A DNA stretch of 64,000 nt from assembly GCA_963709355.1 (NCBI GenBank), contig CAVPVY010000005.1, forward strand, positions 2,790,001 through 2,854,000, read 5' to 3'. The position numbers and the translations under genes were made by a program. Positions 42,639 to 50,620 of the stretch are shown piece by piece. Origin of the DNA: PLOWO2-12-38-17 sp963709355 (GTDB lineage: Bacteria; Planctomycetota; Brocadiia; Brocadiales; Brocadiaceae). The notes under the pieces were generated by a model. That model was not told the origin of the DNA. It searched no databases and was given only the letters and a program-made list of their open reading frames with translations. Positions within the stretch are counted from its first letter, which is position 1, and each line of letters starts with the position of its first letter.

Positions 42639-43385
42639 TTAGTTTTTATTATTCCAATCTTTAACAACTCCTAACGGGAAAATCCTGGTCATATCTTCAT
42701 CAATATACTTCATTGACTCGTTTGCGTCCATTCTCCAATAGATTGGGCATGGAGATAGGATTTCTATTAGAGAAAACCCTTTTTTCTCTAGCTGGGTTGT
42801 AAAGCCTTTTTCAAGAGCCTTTTTAGTTTTCCTGATATTTTCCGGAGATGATAGACTGACCCTTTCAATATAACTTGTGCCATCAAGCACAGCAAGCAGT
42901 TCACATATTCTAATTGGATAACCGTAGTTTGCAGAATCCCTGCCTGCAGGTGTAGTTGCGGTTCTCTGTCCAGGTAATGTTGTTGGTGCCATTTGACCGT
43001 TTGTCATACCATAGACAGCGTTGTTAACGAAGATAAATGTAATATTTTCCCCCCTATTTGCAGCATGGATAATTTCAGCTGTTCCAATCGCTGCCAGGTC
43101 TCCGTCTCCCTGATATGCAAAGACAATATTATCCGGGTGTACCCTTTTAATACCAGTTGCCACTGCAGGTGGACGGCCGTGGGCTGCCTCACACATGTCA
43201 ATATCGAGATAATTATAAGCCAGAACAGCGCATCCTACTGGCGCAAGCCCGATTGTTTTTCCTCGTATACCCCATGCATCAATGATTTCAGCAATTAATC
43301 TAAGAACTATTCCATGACCGCAGCCGGGACAAAAGTGCGTTGATGTGTCTATGAGTGTTTTTGGTTTTTCATATATTGTCTGCAT
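42639..43385 (-). CDS. korB: 2-oxoacid:ferredoxin oxidoreductase, beta subunit (TPP-binding)
   Basis: 248 residues. HFCPGCGHGIVLRLIAEI supplies cluster and entry motifs, and the TPP motif GDGDLAAIGTAEIIHAA plus NNAVYGMTNGQMAPTT binds the diphosphate-Mg site. Its start is separated by a single base from the korA stop. Reduces ferredoxin while forming acyl-CoA with korA, korC and the small ferredoxin. Confidence 0.93.
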   Translation of the reverse strand: MQTIYEKPKTLIDTSTHFCPGCGHGIVLRLIAEIIDAWGIRGKTIGLAPVGCAVLAYNYLDIDMCEAAHGRPPAVATGIKRVHPDNIVFAYQGDGDLAAIGTAEIIHAANRGENITFIFVNNAVYGMTNGQMAPTTLPGQRTATTPAGRDSANYGYPIRICELLAVLDGTSYIERVSLSSPENIRKTKKALEKGFTTQLEKKGFSLIEILSPCPIYWRMDANESMKYIDEDMTRIFPLGVVKDWNNKN

Positions 43386-43386
43386 A

Positions 43387-44478
43387 TTATTTAACTTCGA
43401 CTAATTGTAATAGAGTATTAACTTCACGGTTATCTGGTAATATTTCTACTATTTTTCTGATTATTTCTGAAGCGGTGGGTACACCGCCACCAGTTCTTCC
43501 ATAAAAATGAACCGGACACCTACCTTCAACAGCTAACCTCACGTCTTCCACCATTTGTCCTGCGCTCATTTCAACGGTTAAAATACACTTAACGCTTTCT
43601 GATAATTTTCTTATAATCTCTTTAGGAAACGGCCAAAGTGTAATCGGACGTAACATACCCACTTTGAAATTAAAACGTTGGCTCTTTTTGACTACTTCCT
43701 TACATATTCTTGCAGATGTGCCATAGGCAACCAAAATAATATCCGCTTCGTGGATATTTATTGCTTCATAGCACACTTCATGTTCTTTGATTAATTTGTA
43801 CTTTCTCTGAAGGTGTGCGTTAAATTCCTCTAATTGTCCTTTGACTGGATAAAAAGATTTAATAATGCGTCTTTCCCTGCCTTCAGTGCCAGTTAATGCC
43901 CAATCTTTGACTGGTAAATTTTTCTTGGGTTTCTTATTAAATTCTACGGGTTCCATTAATTGTCCAATTTGTGCATCGCCAAGTATTAATACAGGATTTC
44001 TATATTTATCCGCAAGATCAAAGGCATCGTATACAAGATTTGCCATTTCTTGAGCAGAACTGGGAGCGAGTACAATGGTATGGTAATCACCGTGTCCGCC
44101 TCCTTTTACAGCCTGAAAGTAATCTGCCTGTGATGCTGAAATATCTCCCAATCCAGGTCCTCCACGTTGAATATTTACAATTACACATGGAAGTTCGCTT
44201 CCTGCAAGGTAAGACATCCCTTCCTGTTTCAGGCTTATACCGGGGCTGGATGATGAAGTCATTGTACGGGCACCTGCTGCTGCGCTTCCGTAAACCATGT
44301 TAATTGCAGCAATTTCACTTTCGGCTTGTATAAATGTGCCGCCAACCTCAGGCATTCTTACTGACATGTAATTGATAAGTTCGTTCTGAGGTGTAATAGG
44401 ATACCCGTAATAATACCTGCAACCCGCTTGAATTGCCGCTTCTGCTGCAGCCTCATTTCCTGTTAATAATAGTTTCAT
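43387..44478 (-). CDS. korA: 2-oxoacid:ferredoxin oxidoreductase, alpha subunit
   Basis: 363 residues. Pyrimidine-domain motif CRYYYGYPITPQNELINYM, ESEIAAINMVYGSAAAGAR, SSSPGISLKQEGMSYLAGSELP and NIQRGGPGLGDISASQADYFQ. The pattern is nearest the KorA/VorB type rather than the pyruvate enzyme. Sits 13 bp after the small ferredoxin gene. Confidence 0.92.
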   Translation of the reverse strand: MKLLLTGNEAAAEAAIQAGCRYYYGYPITPQNELINYMSVRMPEVGGTFIQAESEIAAINMVYGSAAAGARTMTSSSSPGISLKQEGMSYLAGSELPCVIVNIQRGGPGLGDISASQADYFQAVKGGGHGDYHTIVLAPSSAQEMANLVYDAFDLADKYRNPVLILGDAQIGQLMEPVEFNKKPKKNLPVKDWALTGTEGRERRIIKSFYPVKGQLEEFNAHLQRKYKLIKEHEVCYEAINIHEADIILVAYGTSARICKEVVKKSQRFNFKVGMLRPITLWPFPKEIIRKLSESVKCILTVEMSAGQMVEDVRLAVEGRCPVHFYGRTGGGVPTASEIIRKIVEILPDNREVNTLLQLVEVK

Positions 44479-44491
44479 TTTAATATGTCAT

Positions 44492-44695
44492 TTAATTAAA
44501 GATTTCTATAGCAACATCGGGACACATTATTGCACATTTTTTGCAACCATCGCACTCTGCCCCTTCCTTGAATCTTACCGGATGCAGTCCATGAACGTTT
44601 ATAGTATCTGATAGTTCCAGCGATTTGTTGCGGCAGACGGGTATACAGAGGAGACAGCCCTTACAATAGTTTTCTTTTATTTTAATTATTGCCAT
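44492..44695 (-). CDS. korD: Small 2[4Fe-4S] ferredoxin subunit of the oxidoreductase
   Basis: 67 residues with CKGCLLCIPVC and CDGCKKCAIMC, two CxxCxxCxxxC cluster motifs. Delta subunit of KorABCD-type enzymes. Its start overlaps the 3' end of nadK by 14 bp, tying it into the dxs-nadK operon. Confidence 0.93.
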   Translation of the reverse strand: MAIIKIKENYCKGCLLCIPVCRNKSLELSDTINVHGLHPVRFKEGAECDGCKKCAIMCPDVAIEIFN

Positions 44696-45524
44696 AGTTT
44701 GGTTGACCTCCCCAATTCAATTTTTCCCTTAGCACGCCGTAAAATGTCCTTGCTCCTGTATCAATCATTTGTACCTCGATAGTAGCCTTTTCTATTTTTA
44801 CTTTATCACCCGATTCCAATTCAGTGAAAACCTGCCCATCTATAGTCAAGCCTGTGCTACCCAACTGAGATAAAACCTCCATTTCAATTTTTACATCTCC
44901 TGAGACAACTAATGGACGGTTTGTAAGTGTATGCGGACATATTGGTACTATAATAAATGTATTTAAATCAGGCGTCAGAAGCGGACCACCGGCAGATAGA
45001 GAATGTGCTGTTGAACCCAAAGGGGTTGATACAATCAGCCCATCCGCCCTGTATGTTGCCACACTTTCACCATTAATGGTTAATTTTATAGGGACTAATC
45101 TTGACAGGGATGAGCGGGAAATCACTGCATCGTTTATACCTGCAGATTCATTTATAATCTTGCCAGCTCGCTCAACACGAGATAATAAGAGCATTCTCTT
45201 TCGAATGCTAAAGTTTCCTGTAAATATTTTTTCTAATGATGGGCACACATTTTTTTCCACAAGCTCTGCAAGGAAACCGAATCTTCCCATGTGTATGCCG
45301 ACAATTGGAATTTGATTTTTCCCGAGCAATCTGCATGTGCAAAGAATTGCTCCGTCACCGCCAAAGACCACAGCTATTTCTGCTCCTGTTTTTTCAATTA
45401 TTTTCACTTTTGATAAATCTATTATATCAATCTCTACGTATTTTTTGAACCATGGTTTCAGTTCGTGAATCGAATCATAAATCTTTTTCTTACATAAGTC
45501 TCCTAAAACAAGTATTTTTTTCAT
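44682..45524 (-). CDS. nadK: NAD kinase
   Basis: 280 residues from ATG 45524 (MKKILVLGDLCKKKIYD), four bases after the dxs stop; a GTG 12 bases upstream within dxs is the alternative. GGDG motif in VVFGGDGAILCTCRLL, VGIHMGRFGFLAE, GLIVSTPLGSTAHSLSAGGP and DGQVF. Makes NADP from NAD. It overlaps the ferredoxin gene downstream, so NADP supply, isoprenoid synthesis and the oxoacid oxidoreductase are co-transcribed. Confidence 0.95.
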   Translation of the reverse strand: MKKILVLGDLCKKKIYDSIHELKPWFKKYVEIDIIDLSKVKIIEKTGAEIAVVFGGDGAILCTCRLLGKNQIPIVGIHMGRFGFLAELVEKNVCPSLEKIFTGNFSIRKRMLLLSRVERAGKIINESAGINDAVISRSSLSRLVPIKLTINGESVATYRADGLIVSTPLGSTAHSLSAGGPLLTPDLNTFIIVPICPHTLTNRPLVVSGDVKIEMEVLSQLGSTGLTIDGQVFTELESGDKVKIEKATIEVQMIDTGARTFYGVLREKLNWGGQPNYGNN

Positions 45525-45528
45525 TTGC

Positions 45529-47463
45529 TTATACACTCAGGTGTCGTTTTTCAGACCTGGTAAAGGAGCCATGCACGTCAATTAATTCAAGTGATGTTAT
45601 AAATTTATCAGCGATTCCATCCGCATCCAAGCCAAGGTTTTTCAATGTCTGATTACGAGGACCGTGTTCAATAAAATGGTCGGGAATGCCCATTCTTACG
45701 ATTTTACTTGCATCTTCTCTCTCATCAGAGGCGAGTTCAAGTACAGCAGACCCAAACCCCCCCATTAATGCGTGGTCTTCAACTGTTATTATTAATTTAT
45801 AATTTCTGACTAGTTTAAAAATAAGTTCTTTGTCAAGCGGTTTAGCGTATCTTGCGTTAACTACTGTGACGTCAATACCCTTTTTAGTTAATTTTTCTGC
45901 TGCATCAAGACATCTGTAAACCATAGCGCCGTAGGCTAGAAGAACGCCGTCCATGCCTTCCCTTAATACTTCAGCCTTTCCAATTTCGAATGTTTTATAC
46001 TGTGTATTAAGTTTTTCATCTGGAATATCTTCTTTAGGATAGCGGATAGCTACGGGTTTATCAGAATCCAGTGCAATCTTAAGCATAGATCTTAATTCGT
46101 TGCCATCTTTAGGTGCCATCAAGATGATTTCTGGTAAATTTCGAAGGTAAGCAATGTCAAATACACCATTATGTGTAGGACCGTCATTACCGACAATTCC
46201 AGCCCTATCTAGCGCCAGTACAACCCCATTTTGCTGTAAACAAATGTCGTGAAATACTTGGTCATAAGCCCTCTGTAAAAATGTTGAATAGATTGCAACT
46301 ACAGGTTTTAGCCCTCCTACTGAAAGTCCATTTGCTACACCAATGGCGTGTTGCTCACAAATTCCTACATCGTAAAAACGGTCAGGGAATTTATTGCCAA
46401 AGGTAATGATTCCGGTTCCGTCGGGCATAGCGGCAGTGATTCCTACTATCTTTGTGTCTGCCTTTGCCAGTTCTAATAAAGTATCGCCAAAAACCTTTGT
46501 ATAAGATATTTTCTTAGGTTCACTGCTAACTTGGGTAATTTTACCGTCACAATGTTCAAATTTGCCAGCGCTGTGGAATTGTGTTGGATTTAAATATGCA
46601 GGTTCAAACCCGTGTCCTTTTTCTGTTATTACGTGTAAAAGAACAGGTCCTTCGAGATGTTTAATGTCATTTAATGTCTCAATTAATAACTGGAAATTGT
46701 GTCCATCTAACGGACCAAAATAATTAAATCCAAGGCCTTCAAATATATGGCCCGGCGTCGCGCCTCTCCTTAAAAGTTCTATAGCATGTTCGAGTGTCTT
46801 TTCCATTGGCTTGCCAACTACTGGTAAAGCGTTTAATACGTTGCGAATTTCTTTCTTGAGATCGGTGTATAAAGGAGTGGTGCGTATCTTATTCAAATAT
46901 TTTGAAAAGGCGCCTACGGTGTTAGATATAGACATCTCATTGTCATTAAGTACTACCAACAAATTTTTTTTGAGGTCGCCTGCGTGATTTAAAGCCTCAA
47001 GCGACATTCCCGCTCCTATAGCGCCGTCTCCAACTACAGCCACAATAGTCCTTTTGTATCCCAGAATTTCATCAGCGCAGGATAACCCAAGTGCGGCAGA
47101 AATGGCGTTACCGCTATGACCGCATGTAAAAGGATCATATATGCTCTCATTTTTGTCTGGGAAACCGCTGAGACCTTTATATTGTCTTAATGTTGGGAAT
47201 TTGGTTTTTCTACCCGTAAGAATTTTATGGACGTATGCTTGGTGCCCTACATCCCAGACGATTTTATCCCTCTTGAAATCAAAACAATAATGCAGTGCAA
47301 TGGTTAACTCAACAACACCAAGATTTGAGGAAAGATGTCCTGGATTTTTTGAGATTACATCCACTATTAATTCACGGACTTCTTCTGCTAATTTTGGCAG
47401 ATCAGTAATCTTTAGTTTTCTTAAATCTTCTGGATATTCAATATAATCTAATAATTTGCCCAT
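45529..47463 (-). CDS. dxs: 1-deoxy-D-xylulose-5-phosphate synthase
   Basis: 644 residues, full length. TPP-dependent transketolase fold with HLSSNLGVVELTIALHY, the GDGAIGAGMSLEALN motif, DRAGIVGNDGPTHNG and YPKEDIPD. First enzyme of the MEP isoprenoid pathway, from pyruvate and glyceraldehyde 3-phosphate. In the xseA-xseB-dxs-nadK order common in bacteria. Confidence 0.96.
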   Translation of the reverse strand: MGKLLDYIEYPEDLRKLKITDLPKLAEEVRELIVDVISKNPGHLSSNLGVVELTIALHYCFDFKRDKIVWDVGHQAYVHKILTGRKTKFPTLRQYKGLSGFPDKNESIYDPFTCGHSGNAISAALGLSCADEILGYKRTIVAVVGDGAIGAGMSLEALNHAGDLKKNLLVVLNDNEMSISNTVGAFSKYLNKIRTTPLYTDLKKEIRNVLNALPVVGKPMEKTLEHAIELLRRGATPGHIFEGLGFNYFGPLDGHNFQLLIETLNDIKHLEGPVLLHVITEKGHGFEPAYLNPTQFHSAGKFEHCDGKITQVSSEPKKISYTKVFGDTLLELAKADTKIVGITAAMPDGTGIITFGNKFPDRFYDVGICEQHAIGVANGLSVGGLKPVVAIYSTFLQRAYDQVFHDICLQQNGVVLALDRAGIVGNDGPTHNGVFDIAYLRNLPEIILMAPKDGNELRSMLKIALDSDKPVAIRYPKEDIPDEKLNTQYKTFEIGKAEVLREGMDGVLLAYGAMVYRCLDAAEKLTKKGIDVTVVNARYAKPLDKELIFKLVRNYKLIITVEDHALMGGFGSAVLELASDEREDASKIVRMGIPDHFIEHGPRNQTLKNLGLDADGIADKFITSLELIDVHGSFTRSEKRHLSV

Positions 47464-47557
47464 ATTTTGATTTTAACCTGAAAAGTTTATCCGATATTAA
47501 ATTAGATTTTTCGCTGCGCTTGCTCATAATCTTCGATTGAAATTTCTTAGCTTTAAA

Positions 47558-47818
47558 TTAAACAGTATCTCCTTTTGTGTTAGTATTCTGGTCAGTTCTG
47601 ACTTCAAAATCCTTTTTACGAAGTACACCATTTCCCTCTTTAACTAATATCTGGATTTTTTTCTCCGCATCTTCGAGCATTGAAACGCACTGTTTATATA
47701 ACTTAATGCCATTCTCATATTTAGACAACGCTTCGTCAAGGGATAAATCTCCCTTTTCGAGCTGCTCTACTATATCTTCCAATCCTTTTAGTGTGTCTTC
47801 AAATTTTACCTTTGCCAT
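47558..47818 (-). CDS. xseB: Exodeoxyribonuclease VII small subunit
   Basis: 86 residues. FEDTLKGLEDIVEQLEKGDLSLDEALSKYENGIKLYKQC in overlapping parts is the family signature helix pair. It lies 189 bp after xseA and 94 bp before dxs. The gap after xseA is longer than usual and AT-rich. Confidence 0.93.
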   Translation of the reverse strand: MAKVKFEDTLKGLEDIVEQLEKGDLSLDEALSKYENGIKLYKQCVSMLEDAEKKIQILVKEGNGVLRKKDFEVRTDQNTNTKGDTV

Positions 47819-48007
47819 AGTAAAACTGAATTCCTTTAATTTTGAAATTATACAAGTCCTATTTTACAACTTCTACCTGTAAGTTTATATTCAAATAACC
47901 TTTTTAGCCTTAAATGTAACACAGTGTTGCCTGTTTTATTTTTGGCAGTTACAGTGAATTTTGTTAATAACGACCTCCTTATTTGTTGCAAATTAAGGAA
48001 TACACTT

Positions 48008-49252
48008 TTATTCTAAAGTCTTAACCACTGAGGATATGATAGCGCCTTTAGAAAGCCGTGTCTTTAACATTTTTCCAGTAATTAAATCTCCAACTGATTT
48101 AATGGGTTTATCATCATCAACATTTGTAGTAATGGAATACCCTCTATTTAGAACCTTTAACGGGCTTATATTCTCTAATCTGTTTGTTAGTCCATTTAAT
48201 CGTTCCCATTCAAGTTCTGCAATATGTTTACCAGCATAAAATAGTCTCTGAACGATTTCATCAATTCTTTGCTGTAGCCTTAGATTTTTGTCAAATGGTT
48301 TTTTAAACGGGAAGCTGTTCCTGATTCCTTGCAAATGGCTCTTTATTAGTAATATTTTATTATATAACGCTTGTATAAGTCTAGATTTAATTTTTTCTAT
48401 TGAATCTTTTAACTGCTCATAACGGGGGACTACCAATTCACCTGCTTCTGTGGGAGTAAGAGCCCTTTTATCCGCAACCAGATCGGAAATAGTTACATCA
48501 ATTTCGTGTCCTACTGCTGAGATAATCGGGATTTTTGATGCATAGATACTACGCGCAACTACTTCCTCGTTAAAAGCCCACAAATCCTCTAGGCTTCCGC
48601 CACCCCTGCCAATAATCATTACATCAATATCAGGGAGGCTATTTAAATCTTTAATTGCCTGAGCGATTTCAAGGGCAGCGCCTTCTCCCTGAACTTTTAC
48701 AGGGTAAACAAGCATTTCTACCCTTGCAAATCTTCTGTTGATTACATTTAAAATATCCATGATTGCGGCGCCTGTTATGGATGTTACAATAGCAATCTTT
48801 CTGGGAAGCAGTGGTAGAGGTTTCTTATGTACAAGGTCAAATAAGCCCTCCTTTTCTAATTTCTCCTTTAGCTGTAAGAAGGCTAATTGTAATGCTCCAA
48901 TGCCCTTTGGTTCGATGTGTTCAATGATTAATTGATACTGTCCGCGTGTTTCATATACAGTAATAGACCCAAAGGCGATTATTTGTATTCCATCCTTTGG
49001 TTCAAATTTTATATTGTTAGCGACTAATTTAAATATTACAGCTTGTAATTGCGCATCAGAGTCTTTAAGTGTCAGATATACATGGCCGGATGTCGGTCTC
49101 TTTAGGTTGGATATTTCTCCAACAACCCATATACTAAAGAACTCCATCTCAAGCGAACCGCGAATTCTTCTGGTAAGTTCAGAAATAGTTAATATCTTAT
49201 TCTGGCTTTTTGTAATATCTAAAAATAATGGTGATGCCTTTGTGGAATTCAT
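48008..49252 (-). CDS. xseA: Exodeoxyribonuclease VII large subunit
   Basis: 414 residues from ATG 49252 (MNSTKASPLFLDITKSQ). A longer frame back to 49315 would intrude on the upstream gene, whose stop is one base away, so the short start is preferred. OB-fold FFSIWVVGEISNLKRPTSGHVYLTLKD, nuclease GRGGGSLEDLWAFNEE, SAVGHEIDVTISDLVADKRALTPTEAGE. Degrades single-stranded DNA with XseB. Confidence 0.94.
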   Translation of the reverse strand: MNSTKASPLFLDITKSQNKILTISELTRRIRGSLEMEFFSIWVVGEISNLKRPTSGHVYLTLKDSDAQLQAVIFKLVANNIKFEPKDGIQIIAFGSITVYETRGQYQLIIEHIEPKGIGALQLAFLQLKEKLEKEGLFDLVHKKPLPLLPRKIAIVTSITGAAIMDILNVINRRFARVEMLVYPVKVQGEGAALEIAQAIKDLNSLPDIDVMIIGRGGGSLEDLWAFNEEVVARSIYASKIPIISAVGHEIDVTISDLVADKRALTPTEAGELVVPRYEQLKDSIEKIKSRLIQALYNKILLIKSHLQGIRNSFPFKKPFDKNLRLQQRIDEIVQRLFYAGKHIAELEWERLNGLTNRLENISPLKVLNRGYSITTNVDDDKPIKSVGDLITGKMLKTRLSKGAIISSVVKTLE

Positions 49253-49253
49253 T

Positions 49254-50045
49254 TTAATCGTGTTCTTTAATTTCGACCCTTTGTATACTATTTGCCTTAC
49301 CACTCTGGCTATCAACGACTATTTTTGCGCCGTTTATCCGTACATCATTTTCCGCCACTTCAAACTTGGTGGGCATTTGAGTTACAATTGCCTTTAATAC
49401 ACAATCAATCTTTCTTCCAAGTATGGATTCATGTGGACCTGTCATACCCAGATCGGTTATATAGGCCGTGCCTTTGGGCAATATTTTTTCATCAGCGGTT
49501 GGTATGTGAGTATGAGTGCCGACTACTGCGCTTACTTTACCATCAAGATACCATCCTATTGCAATTTTTTCTGAGGTAGCTTCAGCGTGAATATCCACAA
49601 ATATGATATTTGTTTCTTTTGAAATGTTCTTCAAGGCATCATCAACCGATCTGAAGGGACAGTCTATTGGTTTCATGAATACACGACCCAGCAGGTTTAT
49701 TACACCAATGGGAGCATCGGTCTTGGACCGTTTTACTACGTAACCTTTGCCAATTGCTAAAGGTGAGTAATTGTTTGGTCTTAGAACGCTTTTATTGGTT
49801 TCCAGTGTACGAAATATTTCCTTTTTATCCCAGACGTGATCGCCTGTAGTAATGACATCAATTCCATAGGAGAGTAGTTCTTCTGCTATTTCTTCAGTAA
49901 TACCGGCACCCGCAGCTGCATTTTCAGCGTTTGCAATACAAAAGTGTATATTTTCGCTATCAATATACGGCTTTAGCTTGTCCTTTAGTATTAAACGGCC
50001 GGGTTTTCCTACTATATCACCGATGACAAAGACATTAATATTCAT
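49254..50045 (-). CDS. YmdB-type metallophosphoesterase (TIGR00282 family)
   Basis: 263 residues. VFVIGDIVGKPGR, ITTGDHVWDKKEI, RPNNYSPL and GTHTHIPTADEKILPKGTAYITDLGMTGP are the metal-site blocks of YmdB-like 2',3'-cNMP phosphodiesterases. Cytoplasmic; may affect RNA turnover. Its ATG overlaps the coaD stop by one base and its own stop is one base before xseA. Confidence 0.9.
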   Translation of the reverse strand: MNINVFVIGDIVGKPGRLILKDKLKPYIDSENIHFCIANAENAAAGAGITEEIAEELLSYGIDVITTGDHVWDKKEIFRTLETNKSVLRPNNYSPLAIGKGYVVKRSKTDAPIGVINLLGRVFMKPIDCPFRSVDDALKNISKETNIIFVDIHAEATSEKIAIGWYLDGKVSAVVGTHTHIPTADEKILPKGTAYITDLGMTGPHESILGRKIDCVLKAIVTQMPTKFEVAENDVRINGAKIVVDSQSGKANSIQRVEIKEHD

Positions 50046-50542
50046 TAAGTATTCTTTCCATAAACATGCTTAAATTTCTCTTTTAAACGTCTTTCAACAT
50101 CAGGTGGAACAAATTGGCTTACGCTGCCTCCAAGGCTGACGGCTTCTTTAATCAATGTTGAATTTAAGAATGAATATTGTTCGCTGGTCATTACGAATAC
50201 TGTTTCAACCTCTTTATTCAGAACCCGGTTTGTCAGTGCCCTTTGAAATTCATACTCAAAATCTGAAACTGTACGTATACCGCGAAGTATGATATTTGTA
50301 TGCTGTTTTTTGAGATAGTCCACCAGCATTCCGCTAAAGCAATCTACCTCCACGTTTTTAAAATCTCTGACATTGTTCTTAATCATTTCCATGCGGTCTT
50401 CTACTGAAAAAAGTGCTTCCTTTAGTGGATTACATCCAACAGAAATAACCAATTTATCAAAGATAATGCTGCCACGTTTAATAACATCAAGATGCCCGTT
50501 TGTAACGGGATCGAACATTCCTGGATAAACGGCCTTTTTCAT
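50045..50542 (-). CDS. coaD: Phosphopantetheine adenylyltransferase
   Basis: 165 residues. AVYPGMFDPVTNGHLDVIKRG holds the TxGH nucleotidyl-transfer site, and NSTLIKEAVSLGGSVSQFVPP the closing motif. Penultimate step of CoA synthesis. Between lptD and ymdB on the minus strand. Confidence 0.95.
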   Translation of the reverse strand: MKKAVYPGMFDPVTNGHLDVIKRGSIIFDKLVISVGCNPLKEALFSVEDRMEMIKNNVRDFKNVEVDCFSGMLVDYLKKQHTNIILRGIRTVSDFEYEFQRALTNRVLNKEVETVFVMTSEQYSFLNSTLIKEAVSLGGSVSQFVPPDVERRLKEKFKHVYGKNT

Positions 50543-50620
50543 TTTTGTATAATTTTAAATGGGTTAGGAGGTATCAATACAAGCCTTTCGGCTATTGGTA
50601 AGTTAGACGAATATAGTTTG

